Origin: Streptomyces sp. CB09001
GTDB lineage: Bacteria > Actinomycetota > Actinomycetes > Streptomycetales > Streptomycetaceae
Length of the DNA stretch: 64,000 bases
Direction of reading: 5' to 3'
Assembly (NCBI RefSeq): GCF_003369795.1
Contig: NZ_CP026730.1
Location: 6,501,001-6,565,000, forward strand
Of this stretch, positions 10,637-18,765 are shown piece by piece. The translations under genes and the position numbers were made by a program. Each line of letters starts with the position of its first letter. Position 1 is the first letter of the stretch. The notes under the pieces were generated by a model. The model did not search any database, had not been told where the DNA came from, and saw nothing but the letters and a program-made list of their open reading frames with translations.

Positions 10637-10678
10637 CCGCCGGGCCGGGCCGCCGCAGCGCCGGGCCGCCGCCGGGCC

Positions 10679-11497
10679 TCAGGCGCCCTTCCGCGCCACT
10701 CCGCCGTAGATGCCGATGGGCGGGGCGTCGGGGCGCCGTGCCTCCTCGGGGCGCCAGTCGGTGACCCGGACCAGCCCCGGCCCGACCATCGCGAAGTCCC
10801 CGAACAGATCGAGGATCTGCGCGTGTGAACGCAGGTTGAGGGACGCGGTGGCCTTGTTGTAGACGGCCGCCGCGTCCTCACGCCGGTCCTCGTGGACGTC
10901 GCCCGTCGCGTGCGACAGGACGAGGTAGGACCCGGCGGGCAGCGCGTCGCGCAGCGTGGCGACGATGCCCGCCGGGTCCTGCGCGTCGGCCACGAAGTGC
11001 ACGACGGCGACCAGCAGCAGCGCCACCGGCAGGTCGAAGTCGATGACCGCGCGCACCTCGGGATGGTCGAGGATCGCGCGGGGGTCGCGCAGGTCGGCCA
11101 GGACGACGGCGGTGTCCGGGTCGTCCGCCAGGGCCCTCGAGTGGGTGGCGACGATGGGGTCGTTGTCGACGTACGCGACCCGGGTCCCGGGCGCGACGGA
11201 CCGCGCGATCTGGTGCACGTTGGGTTCGGTGGGCAGGCCCGTGCCCACGTCGAGTATCTGGCGGACGCCGCCCTCGGCCACCACGTGGCGCACCGCCCGG
11301 TGCATGAAGTGCCGGTTGGCGAGGACCCCCTCACGCACCTCGGGCGCCGCCTTCATGAACTGCTCGGCGGCCCTCTGGTCAACCTCGTAGTTGTCCTTGC
11401 CGCCGAGGAAGTAGTCGTACATCCGCGCCGGATGGGGCCTGCTCGTGTCGATCCGGTCGGGGTGGGCGGCGCTCTCGCCACTGCTCAGGGACGTCAT
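10679..11497 (-). CDS. SAM-dependent methyltransferase, PF04672/DUF574 family
   Basis: A 272-residue member of the actinobacterial methyltransferase family once called DUF574. The family opening DTSRPHPARMYDYFLGGKDNY is followed by the SAM-binding LDVGTGLPTEPNVHQIAR and the acidic VAYVDNDPIV. I choose ATG 11497, since the family N-terminus starts here; the open frame extends to 11671 into sequence unlike the family. A close paralogue is divergent 133 bp away. These proteins are very numerous in Streptomyces; substrates are unknown. Confidence 0.9.
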   Translation of the reverse strand: MTSLSSGESAAHPDRIDTSRPHPARMYDYFLGGKDNYEVDQRAAEQFMKAAPEVREGVLANRHFMHRAVRHVVAEGGVRQILDVGTGLPTEPNVHQIARSVAPGTRVAYVDNDPIVATHSRALADDPDTAVVLADLRDPRAILDHPEVRAVIDFDLPVALLLVAVVHFVADAQDPAGIVATLRDALPAGSYLVLSHATGDVHEDRREDAAAVYNKATASLNLRSHAQILDLFGDFAMVGPGLVRVTDWRPEEARRPDAPPIGIYGGVARKGA

Positions 11498-11630
11498 GCG
11501 GCCTGACTCCGTCCTCAACTCGTGGGCCACCCAAGGACGTCGAGCGATGGGCACCTGGGTGAGCGCCGGTCGGAACGTCATCTTAGGCTGACGACCCGAC
11601 GATGCCGTTCCGCGTACGGAGGAGTGTTCT

Positions 11631-12416
11631 GTGACCGCCGGTACACCCAGACCCCACATCGACACGAGCAAGCCGCACCCGGCCCGCGTCTACGACTGGC
11701 TGCTGGGCGGCAAGGACAACTACCCCGTCGACCAGCGGGTCGGCGAGACCCTCCCCGAGGAGGCGCGCGGCAACGCGGCCCGGAACCGGGCGTTCATGCA
11801 CCGAGCGGCGGCCTGGCTGGCGAAGAACGGCGTCGACCAGTTCCTGGACATCGGCACCGGCATCCCCACCGAACCCAACCTGCACCAGATCGTGCAGGCG
11901 ATCAGCCCGGCCGCCCGGGTGGTCTACGCGGACAACGACCCGATCGTCCTCAGGCACGCCCAGGCGCTGCTGACCAGCACCCCGGAGGGGGCAACGGACT
12001 TCCTCCACGCGGACGTACGACAGCCCGCGGCGATCCTCGAACGCGTCCGTGAGGTACTGGACTTCGACCGTCCCATCGCCCTCTCCCTGATCGCGCTCCT
12101 GCACTTCCTGCCGGACGACGAGGACCCGTACCGTGTCGTGCGCACCCTCGTGGACTCCCTTCCCTCCGGCAGCTACCTGCTCCTCTCGCACGGCACCGCC
12201 GACCAGCACCCGGAGCTGAAGCAGGAGACCGAGTCGGCGTACAAGAAGGGCGCCATCCCGCTGCGGATGCGCACCCGGAGCGAGGTCGAACCCTTCTTCT
12301 CCGGTCTTGAACTCGTCGCGCCCGGGCTGGTGTTCGCCACCGAGTGGTACCAGGAGGAACCGGCACCGGTGCGGGAACGCAGCGGCTTCCATGTGGGCGT
12401 GGCCCGGGTTCCCTGA
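11631..12416 (+). CDS. SAM-dependent methyltransferase, PF04672/DUF574 family (paralogue)
   Basis: A 261-residue paralogue of the divergent gene on the other side of the 133-bp spacer. The same landmarks occur in the same order: DTSKPHPARVYDWLLGGKDN, LDIGTGIPTEPNLHQIV, VVYADNDPIV, and an acidic-aromatic C-terminal half with LLSHGTADQHP. The GTG at 11631 directly precedes the family N-terminus. The head-to-head arrangement suggests an inverted duplication followed by divergence. No substrate can be named. Confidence 0.9.
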   Translation: MTAGTPRPHIDTSKPHPARVYDWLLGGKDNYPVDQRVGETLPEEARGNAARNRAFMHRAAAWLAKNGVDQFLDIGTGIPTEPNLHQIVQAISPAARVVYADNDPIVLRHAQALLTSTPEGATDFLHADVRQPAAILERVREVLDFDRPIALSLIALLHFLPDDEDPYRVVRTLVDSLPSGSYLLLSHGTADQHPELKQETESAYKKGAIPLRMRTRSEVEPFFSGLELVAPGLVFATEWYQEEPAPVRERSGFHVGVARVP

Positions 12417-12463
12417 GCCGGACCGCGTGCGGCCCGGGCGAACCTCCGCCGCCGGAGGCCGCC

Positions 12464-12491
12464 TTGACGTCGGCGGGAACCGGCCGATACT
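12464..12491 (+). promoter_or_regulatory. Candidate promoter for the phosphodiester glycosidase gene
   Basis: TTGACG (12464-12469), a 16-bp spacer and GATACT (12486-12491), about 55 bp before the start codon. A short hairpin (CCTCCG/CGGAGG, 12443-12458) lies just before it and may end the upstream transcript. Confidence 0.35.
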
Positions 12492-12545
12492 TGTGCGCAG
12501 CATGGGTCGGTCGGTGTCCGTGGTCGGTGCGAGGCGGGACGGCAG

Positions 12546-14198
12546 ATGAAGCAGAGGAAGAAGCGGCTGTGCGCCGCCACGGGTGTCGTCCTCGGTGCCC
12601 TCACCGCGCTGGCCGCGCTCCCACCGGCCGCCGTCGCGTCCCCGCACCCCGGTGGGGACCCGCCGTCCGCCCGTCACGCCCTTCCCCTGGGCCCCGCCGA
12701 CCTCCCCGAGCGCCGCACCACGACCACCCTCCAGCCGGGCGTCACCCTGACCCGCATCGTGCGCGGGAACGCCGACGACCCGGCACTCCACTGGACCGTC
12801 GAGGTGTCGATCCCGGGCGGCGACTCCTCCCCGGACCCCGACGCACCGCCGACGGCCCTCAAGGACCGGGCGAGCGCCGACGAACTGGCCGCCGCACTGC
12901 GCCGGGACGGCTTCGAGGCGAGGGTGGAGGAGGTGACGACACCCGCGACGGCCGACTACCGGGGCGGCACCCTCGGCTGGCGGGTCCGCATCGGCACCTT
13001 CGACGCGCAGACCGCCGCGACGGCCGAACGCACCCGCCTGAGAGCGGCCGGCTACTCGGGCTCCGCCGTCTACACCGGCTGGGACGGCGAGGCGACGGAC
13101 CGGGGCCCGTGGCACGTCGACGTCCTCACCATCGACCCGCGCACATTCCGCGGCACTCTCGACGCGTCGTACGGCCCCGACCTGGAGAACCGCGAGACGG
13201 CCAGCGCGCTCTCGGCCTCGGCCGCCGCGACGGCCGCGGTCAACGCCGGCTTCTTCGTCCTCGACCCCAAGGCGGGCGCCCCGGGCGATCCCGCCGGAGT
13301 GGGCGTGTACGACGGCCGCCTGCTGAGCGAACCGGTGGCCGGACGCCCGGCCCTGGTCGTCCACGACAACGGCCGCCGCACCGAGATCGCCCGCCTCACC
13401 TGGCGGGGCACGATCGCCACCCGCGCCGCCTCCCTCCCCCTCAACGGTGTCAACCGCGTGCCCGGCCTGATCAGGAACTGCGGCGGCAGCGCGGGCGACA
13501 CCCCGACGTCGCTCCCGCTCCACGACGTCACCTGCACCAACCCCGACGAGCTGGTCACCTTCACCCCGGACTACGGCGCCCGCACCCCCGAGGGAGCAGG
13601 TGCGGAAGCCGTGCTGGACGCCCACGACCGGGTCGTGGAACTGCGCTCACCACGCGGTGGAACGATCCCCCGGGGCGGCAGCTCGGTCCAGGCGACGGGC
13701 GAACGCGTCGCCGACCTGACGGCCCTGGCCCACGTGGGCGAACGCCTGCGCGTGAGCACGACCCTGCTGGACGGCCGCGGTCGCCGGATGTCCCCCTCGT
13801 CCCGTACCGACATCGTGAACGCGGGTCCCGAGCTGGTCCGCGACGGCCGTATCCACATCACCCCCGCCACCGACGGCATGGTGCACCCCGGCGACCCGAG
13901 CTGGTACTACGGCTGGGTGCACAAACGCAACCCGCGCACCCTGGCCGGGGTGGACGCCGCGGGCCGCACCGTCCTCGTCACCGCCGACGGACGCAGCACG
14001 GACTCCCTCGGACTCAGCATCGGCGAGGGCGCGGAGGTCGCGAGGTCACTCGGCCTGCGCGCCGCCGTCAACCTGGACGGCGGCGGCTCGACGACGATGG
14101 TGGCCGAGGGCTCCGTACTCAACTCCCCTTCGGACGCCGCAGGCGAACGCCCGGTCGGGGAAGCGCTGTTGATCCTGCCGCACCGGCACGACACCTGA
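12546..14198 (+). CDS. Secreted phosphodiester glycosidase-family (NAGPA) protein
   Basis: A 550-residue protein with an N-terminal signal peptide (KKRLCAATGVVLGALTAL, cleavage near AVASP). Residues about 110-180 resemble a SPOR-like peptidoglycan-binding repeat (LAAALRRDGFEARVEEV, WRVRIGTFDAQTAA). The C-terminal half is a phosphodiester glycosidase domain (PF09992): VNAGFF near residue 235 and the family hallmark AVNLDGGGSTTMV near residue 510. Relatives uncover GlcNAc from phosphodiesters or act in exopolysaccharide turnover, so a role in cell-surface polymer processing is likely. The ATG at 12546 has only a weak ribosome site. Confidence 0.85.
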   Translation: MKQRKKRLCAATGVVLGALTALAALPPAAVASPHPGGDPPSARHALPLGPADLPERRTTTTLQPGVTLTRIVRGNADDPALHWTVEVSIPGGDSSPDPDAPPTALKDRASADELAAALRRDGFEARVEEVTTPATADYRGGTLGWRVRIGTFDAQTAATAERTRLRAAGYSGSAVYTGWDGEATDRGPWHVDVLTIDPRTFRGTLDASYGPDLENRETASALSASAAATAAVNAGFFVLDPKAGAPGDPAGVGVYDGRLLSEPVAGRPALVVHDNGRRTEIARLTWRGTIATRAASLPLNGVNRVPGLIRNCGGSAGDTPTSLPLHDVTCTNPDELVTFTPDYGARTPEGAGAEAVLDAHDRVVELRSPRGGTIPRGGSSVQATGERVADLTALAHVGERLRVSTTLLDGRGRRMSPSSRTDIVNAGPELVRDGRIHITPATDGMVHPGDPSWYYGWVHKRNPRTLAGVDAAGRTVLVTADGRSTDSLGLSIGEGAEVARSLGLRAAVNLDGGGSTTMVAEGSVLNSPSDAAGERPVGEALLILPHRHDT

Positions 14199-14233
14199 CC
14201 CTGCCCCGGTCCGCCACGACCGCCCGTCGGACG

Positions 14234-14359
14234 CACCAGGCGCCACGCACCAGGCGCCACGCACCAGGCACCAGGCACCAGGCACCAGGCATCAGGCACC
14301 AGGCACCAGGTACGACGCATCAGGCACCACGCACCAGGTACGACGCACCAGGCACCACG
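14234..14359. repeat. 18-unit heptamer tandem repeat (consensus CACCAGG)
   Basis: Eighteen consecutive 7-bp units in perfect register fill most of the space between two genes. Ten are exact CACCAGG; the others are CATCAGG, CGCCACG, CACCACG or TACGACG. The last units stop about 25 bp before the start codon of the esterase gene, so the array forms its leader or promoter region. Confidence 0.95.
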
Positions 14360-14385
14360 CACAGCAACCCACCCAGGGAGCCGCC

Positions 14386-15414
14386 GTGTTCGCGAACGTG
14401 CCCACTGTCCTCACCCCGCTGCGAGCGAGACTCCTCCTGGTCCTCGCCGTCCTGCTGGCCGTCCTGACGCCGACCGCCCCAGGGGCCCTGGCCGCCGGGA
14501 GACCGGAGACCGGCGCCACCCGCCCCGGCGCGGAGGTCGTCGCCGTCACCCGGGTCGCGGACCGGCAGGTCGACCTGTCGGTACGGTCGGCGGCCCTGGG
14601 CGGCCGCACGGTCGACGTCCGTCTCCTCACCCCCGACGGCTGGAACCCGCACGACCGACGCCACCGGCAGCACTGGCCCACCCTCTGGCTCCTGCACGGC
14701 TGCTGCGGCGACTACACGTCGTGGACGAGCATGACGGACGTGGCGGAGACGGACAGTCTGCGCGACGTCCTGGTCGTGATGCCCGAGGCGGGCTGGAACG
14801 GCTGGTACAGCGACTGGTGGAACCACGGGCAGGGCGGCGACCCGGCATGGGAGACGTTCCACACCAAGGAACTGCGCCACCTCCTGGAACGCGACTGGGG
14901 CGCGGGCAGCGACCGCGTGGTCGCCGGCCTGTCCATGGGCGGCCAGGGCGCCCTGCTGTACGCCGCCCGGCACCCGGGCATGTTCAGGGCGACGGCGGCC
15001 TTCTCCGGCTCCGCCCACCCCCTCCTGAACGACGAGTCCGTCGACCGCATCATGGGCTTCTTCGCCGGCCAGGACAACGACCCCCTCCGCGTCTGGGGCG
15101 ACCCGGTCGCCCAACGCGCCATCTGGCAGGCCCACGACCCCTTCCACCTCGCCAAGCGACTGAGGTCGATCCCGGTCTACCTCTCCTGCGGCGACGGCAC
15201 CACCGGCCCCCTGGACGCACCGGGCGCCACGAGCGCCCTGGAGGCCGACTTCAACCGGCAGAACCACGCGCTCGCGGCCGAGCTGAAGCGCGTCGGCGCG
15301 CGGCACGTGACGACCAACTTCTACGGCCCGGGGACCCACGGCTGGGCCTACTGGGAGCGTGAACTGCACGCCTCCCTGCCGATGCTGCTGGGAGCGCTGG
15401 GGGTCGGCGGCTGA
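14386..15414 (+). CDS. Secreted alpha/beta-hydrolase esterase (esterase D / antigen 85-like)
   Basis: A 342-residue protein with a signal peptide (LLLVLAVLLAVLTPTAPGALA). The oxyanion-side motif LLHGCCGDYTSW and the nucleophile elbow GLSMGGQGAL (Ser at about residue 187) place it with the putative esterase/mycolyltransferase-like family (PF00756); a late GTHGWAYWE supplies the probable catalytic His. Streptomyces lacks mycolic acids, so it is more likely a general ester hydrolase. The GTG at 14386 has GGGAG upstream. It begins right after the heptamer array. Confidence 0.88.
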   Translation: MFANVPTVLTPLRARLLLVLAVLLAVLTPTAPGALAAGRPETGATRPGAEVVAVTRVADRQVDLSVRSAALGGRTVDVRLLTPDGWNPHDRRHRQHWPTLWLLHGCCGDYTSWTSMTDVAETDSLRDVLVVMPEAGWNGWYSDWWNHGQGGDPAWETFHTKELRHLLERDWGAGSDRVVAGLSMGGQGALLYAARHPGMFRATAAFSGSAHPLLNDESVDRIMGFFAGQDNDPLRVWGDPVAQRAIWQAHDPFHLAKRLRSIPVYLSCGDGTTGPLDAPGATSALEADFNRQNHALAAELKRVGARHVTTNFYGPGTHGWAYWERELHASLPMLLGALGVGG

Positions 15415-15481
15415 CCGTCACGACGTCGTGGAACTCCCGCATTCCACGCATCCCTTGCCGGCAGCTCTGGCCCGGCGCCGC

Positions 15482-16042
15482 TCAGAACCCCCACCGCGTA
15501 TGGCTGTAGACCCCGTCGTCCCGGCCGAACCCGTACGCGGTGACCGGGGCCACCGCGAACAGCACCGCGTCTCCGCGCCGCATGGCGTCCCCGATGCCGT
15601 GGAAGGTGCCTTCGGCCGACGTGATGTGCGATCCGTACTTCGCCTCGTACGCCGCGATCACCTCCTCCAGCAACGCCGGGTCACCGACCGGCTCCGCCTC
15701 GCCCTCGACCACGAGGTCGAACCCCTCGGTCAGCGAGTTTCCGCCCGTGATCAGCGCGCAGTGCGCGTCGTGCGCCAGGTTCCGGGCCTTCTGCTCACCC
15801 GGCCCGGTGGAGAAATACAGCACACCGGCGTGCCACGCCGCGATCACCGGCGTGACGTGCGGCCCGCCACCGGGCCGCACCGTGGCCACCCAGAAGATCT
15901 CGGCGGCCTCCAGACGGCGCCGGGCCTCGTCCCACTCGGTGGCGGTGACGTCCGCGGCGCCGGGCCGAGGATTGAGTGCGGAGCTGTAGCGGGCGTCGAG
16001 CCCGGTTGTGGGCTGCTCGGCCCTGGGTCGTTGCACGGACAT
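15482..16042 (-). CDS. Pyridoxamine 5'-phosphate oxidase-family (split-barrel flavin/F420) protein
   Basis: A 186-residue split-barrel protein. Residues 50-130 show the family strands FWVATVRPGGGPHVTPV, LYFSTG and KARNLAHDAHCAL, as in PPOX-class FMN or F420-dependent enzymes. I choose ATG 16042, which has AAGGAG at six bases; the frame is open to 16582 but that part overlaps the next gene. Such proteins reduce or oxidise small molecules with a flavin or F420 cofactor; the substrate is not clear. Its neighbour upstream is an HxlR regulator, which may control it. Confidence 0.85.
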   Translation of the reverse strand: MSVQRPRAEQPTTGLDARYSSALNPRPGAADVTATEWDEARRRLEAAEIFWVATVRPGGGPHVTPVIAAWHAGVLYFSTGPGEQKARNLAHDAHCALITGGNSLTEGFDLVVEGEAEPVGDPALLEEVIAAYEAKYGSHITSAEGTFHGIGDAMRRGDAVLFAVAPVTAYGFGRDDGVYSHTRWGF

Positions 16043-16092
16043 GGCGGACTCCTTGCTCTCTTGTCCGTAACGACTGCCGGCCGGCCAGGAAA

Positions 16093-16476
16093 TCATCGGT
16101 GCTCCCGATGGAGTACGGACGGCTGCGCACCTCGCACCTCGCACCCCTCGCGCCGTATCCGCTCGGTACCCCAGGCGCCCAGGGAACCGAGTGCCCGGTT
16201 GAGCGTGCGCCCGTGGTCCGTCAGGGAGTACTCCACTCGCGGCGGTACCTCCGCGAACACCTTCCGGTGGACGAGACCGTCCTCCTCCATCTCCCGCAGG
16301 TGCTGCGTCAGCATCTTCTCGCTCACCCCCGGCAGGGCGCGGCGCAGCTCGGCGAAGCGACGTACGCGATGGGCGTCCAGCTCCCAGAGGATCAGCCCCT
16401 TCCACTTGCCGCTCACCACGTCGAGCGCGGCATCGATGCCGCAGACGTAGGGTCCGGACCTCGGTGCCCTGGCCAT
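16093..16476 (-). CDS. HxlR family transcriptional regulator
   Basis: A 127-residue HxlR winged-helix protein. The family start YVCGIDAALDVVSGKWKGLI is followed by RFAELRRALPGVSEKMLTQH (recognition helix) and the wing VPPRVEYSLT. ATG 16476 is chosen because the family N-terminus begins there; the open frame to 16569 would run through the operator. HxlR proteins often sense redox or electrophile stress. It is divergent from an imine-reductase-like gene and sits in front of a flavoprotein gene, both plausible targets. Confidence 0.9.
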   Translation of the reverse strand: MARAPRSGPYVCGIDAALDVVSGKWKGLILWELDAHRVRRFAELRRALPGVSEKMLTQHLREMEEDGLVHRKVFAEVPPRVEYSLTDHGRTLNRALGSLGAWGTERIRREGCEVRGAQPSVLHREHR

Positions 16477-16499
16477 CGCTGATCCCCTTACAAAAAGGT

Positions 16500-16526
16500 A
16501 AGTACCGCAGAAAATAGTGGGTACTT
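16500..16526. promoter_or_regulatory. HxlR-type operator in divergent promoter
   Basis: Perfect arms AAGTACC (16500-16506) and GGTACTT (16520-16526) with 13-bp spacer, so half-sites are 20 bp apart, two helical turns. The site lies between the divergent HxlR and oxidoreductase starts in a locally AT-rich stretch. Confidence 0.65.
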
Positions 16527-16559
16527 CCGAGGCTACCCGCGCTCTTCGAGGATGGCGGA

Positions 16560-17468
16560 GTGAACGCATACCGGAACCGCACCAGCAGTCAGGACACCGC
16601 CGTCACCGTGATCGGACTGGGCCCCATGGGCCAGGCGATCGCCAACACCCTGCTCACCGCCGGCCACGCGGTCACCGTATGGAACCGCACCGCCGGCCGG
16701 GCCGACGGCGTGGTCGCCGCGGGTGCGAAGCGCGCGAAGACACCCCGCGAGGCCGTCGGAGTGAGCGGCCTCGTCCTCCTCAGCCTCACGGACTACGAGG
16801 CGATGTACGACATCCTCGACGGCACGGCGGACGCCCTCGCCGGCCGCACACTGGTCAACCTCAGCTCCGACACCCCCGAACGCACACGCGAGGCCGCGGC
16901 ATGGGCCACGCGCCACGGCGCCACCTTCCTCACCGGAGGTGTCATGACCCCCGCGCCGATGGTCGGGACCGAGGCGGCGTACGTCTACTACAGCGGCCCC
17001 GGCGAGGTGCTGAAACGCCACCTGCCGACACTGACACTGCTCGGCACACCCAAGCACCTGGGGGAGGACCCGGGCCTGGCCCAACTCATGTACCAGGCCC
17101 AGCTGGTCGTGTTCCTCAGCACCCTGTCCGCCTTGATGCACGCCACCGCGATGCTGGGCACCGCGGGCATGAGAGCCGAGCAGGCGCTCCCCGAACTCCT
17201 CTCCGCCGCCGACTCCATCGGCGACATCTTCAGGGCGGGCGAAGAGCGCCCCGGCGCAGCGCTCGACGCCGGAGAGCATCCCGGCCACCTCAGCACCGTG
17301 ACCATGATGGGCGCGACGTCGGACCACATCGTCGACACCAGCACAGCACTCGGCCTCGACCTCGGGCTCCCCTTGGCCGTTCAGGCCCACTATCGGCACG
17401 CGATCGAGAACGGCCACGGCAGGGACAACTGGACACGCATCATCGACGGCATCCGGGCACCGCGCTGA
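16560..17468 (+). CDS. NAD(P)-binding imine reductase-like dehydrogenase
   Basis: A 302-residue protein of the 6-phosphogluconate/3-hydroxyisobutyrate dehydrogenase superfamily. The Rossmann motif VIGLGPMGQAIANTLLTAGH and NRTAGRADGVV at residues 18-60 indicate NADPH preference by analogy with imine reductases. The all-helical C-terminal half (LMYQAQLVVFLSTLSALMHA) has the form of the dimer-forming IRED domain rather than the 3-hydroxyacid enzymes, which carry a catalytic lysine near NxxLK that I do not see. The GTG at 16560 fits the family start. Probably controlled by the divergent HxlR protein. Confidence 0.87.
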   Translation: MNAYRNRTSSQDTAVTVIGLGPMGQAIANTLLTAGHAVTVWNRTAGRADGVVAAGAKRAKTPREAVGVSGLVLLSLTDYEAMYDILDGTADALAGRTLVNLSSDTPERTREAAAWATRHGATFLTGGVMTPAPMVGTEAAYVYYSGPGEVLKRHLPTLTLLGTPKHLGEDPGLAQLMYQAQLVVFLSTLSALMHATAMLGTAGMRAEQALPELLSAADSIGDIFRAGEERPGAALDAGEHPGHLSTVTMMGATSDHIVDTSTALGLDLGLPLAVQAHYRHAIENGHGRDNWTRIIDGIRAPR

Positions 17469-17491
17469 CGAGACGCGGACCGGAGCCCCGA

Positions 17492-17511
17492 TGGTGACCG
17501 GTGTGTCACCA
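17492..17511. terminator. Hairpin after the dehydrogenase gene
   Basis: TGGTGAC-CGGTGT-GTCACCA, seven perfect pairs and a six-base loop, 23 bp after the stop codon. It could equally be an operator for the next gene. Confidence 0.4.
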
Positions 17512-17655
17512 AGGGTGAGGCTGGTGCGGCAGACTGCTGTACATGACGGGCGAACCGGTACGTGACAAGGGATCAGGGCGGCTTCGAGCGGCCCGGTCGA
17601 CGCGGGCGTCGTCGGCCGCCGGAGACGGGATGCGACGCGTCGCAGGGGGGCGAGC

Positions 17656-18765
17656 ATGACGACGACCGCTTCACCGGACGGGACTCCGGAGCCGCAGCCG
17701 GACGACGACGGCGCCCCCGCCGAGCCCACCCGGCAGCATGCGGGCGCGGACGGGGACACGCCAACACCGCCCGCCGACCCCGCGTCGGCCTCTCCGCAGC
17801 CGTCCGCCAACGGGGGAGCCCGCCCCGACGAGAGCTTCGAGACGCTCGTCTCCGACGTGCTCGGCGTGGACCCCGAGGCGTCCCGGCGCAAGAAGCTGCG
17901 CTGGCTGTTGGTGAAGGCGACCGTCGGTCTCCTGGGCGTCGTGGGCGCGCTGTTGGTGGCTTACCTCATGATCAAGCCGAGCGCGATCAGGGAGAACGAC
18001 ACCAACACCGGCATCGACGCCGCCAAGACCCCGTTCACGGTGTCGGTGCGGCCGGAGGAGGGCGAACCCCCGACGTGGGCGATGGTCCTCGACCGGGAGC
18101 TGACCGCCGACGAGGCGCGGCAACTGACGACCGGCGACCCCGGTTCCGCCTTCTCCTACCTGAGGGAACTGGGCGGCCGCCCGCTCGTCTACGCGTCCGT
18201 GATGGAACACGCCCCCGAGCGGTACACGCGGTACAGACGGGACGGCCGCCTCGAACTCACCGACTCCTTCAAGATGACCGTGCTGAGCACCCGGTCCTCC
18301 GCCGTGGTCATCGACGGCTGGAAAACCACCGACATCACGTGCCGGAAGAGCACCACGCAGACCGTCGTCGCCATGCCACCCCAGGGCGGAGCCACCTATC
18401 AGGGCATCCGGCTCCACCTTCCGCCGCGCGCCGACGAGCCCGTGCTCACCGACGACGCCGAGGGGCAGGGCGAGTCCTACTTCGGCACCCACTACATCGA
18501 GGTCGGAGGCGGCCAGCCCTCGGGCGGCCTCAGGGTGGAGGCGATCGCGCCACGGGGACAGGTGTGCGAGTGGGGCATCAAGGTCCACTACAACGACTCC
18601 TACCAGAAGGGCGAGTGGCTCCAGCTGAAGGACGCCAAGGGCAAGCCGCTGCGCATCCGCACGGAGTCCGTCCCGGCGGACCTCCAGCAGAAGTGGGTCT
18701 TCGGTTCCGTCGCCTGGACGCCGTGCCACAAGAATCCCAAGGGGCCGCTGTGCGATCTGGTCTGA
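17656..18765 (+). CDS. Single-pass membrane protein of unknown function
   Basis: A 369-residue protein I do not recognise. Residues 1-60 are a Pro/Asp/Ala-rich cytoplasmic tail. A juxtamembrane segment (RRKKLRWLL) leads into one membrane helix at about 94-112 (TVGLLGVVGALLVAYLMI), and an extracellular domain of 250 residues with a few cysteines follows. No enzymatic motif is visible. The next gene starts within its last 16 bp and encodes a lipoprotein, so both probably work at the outer face of the membrane. Confidence 0.75.
   Translation: MTTTASPDGTPEPQPDDDGAPAEPTRQHAGADGDTPTPPADPASASPQPSANGGARPDESFETLVSDVLGVDPEASRRKKLRWLLVKATVGLLGVVGALLVAYLMIKPSAIRENDTNTGIDAAKTPFTVSVRPEEGEPPTWAMVLDRELTADEARQLTTGDPGSAFSYLRELGGRPLVYASVMEHAPERYTRYRRDGRLELTDSFKMTVLSTRSSAVVIDGWKTTDITCRKSTTQTVVAMPPQGGATYQGIRLHLPPRADEPVLTDDAEGQGESYFGTHYIEVGGGQPSGGLRVEAIAPRGQVCEWGIKVHYNDSYQKGEWLQLKDAKGKPLRIRTESVPADLQQKWVFGSVAWTPCHKNPKGPLCDLV

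Noticed and set aside
14234..14359. CRISPR array
   Set aside because: Units are 7 bp, contiguous and without spacers, and no cas genes are near.
15419..15430. 12-bp palindrome CACGACGTCGTG between convergent genes
   Set aside because: It has no loop to act as a terminator and no nearby start to act as an operator; chance is a fair explanation in GC-rich DNA.
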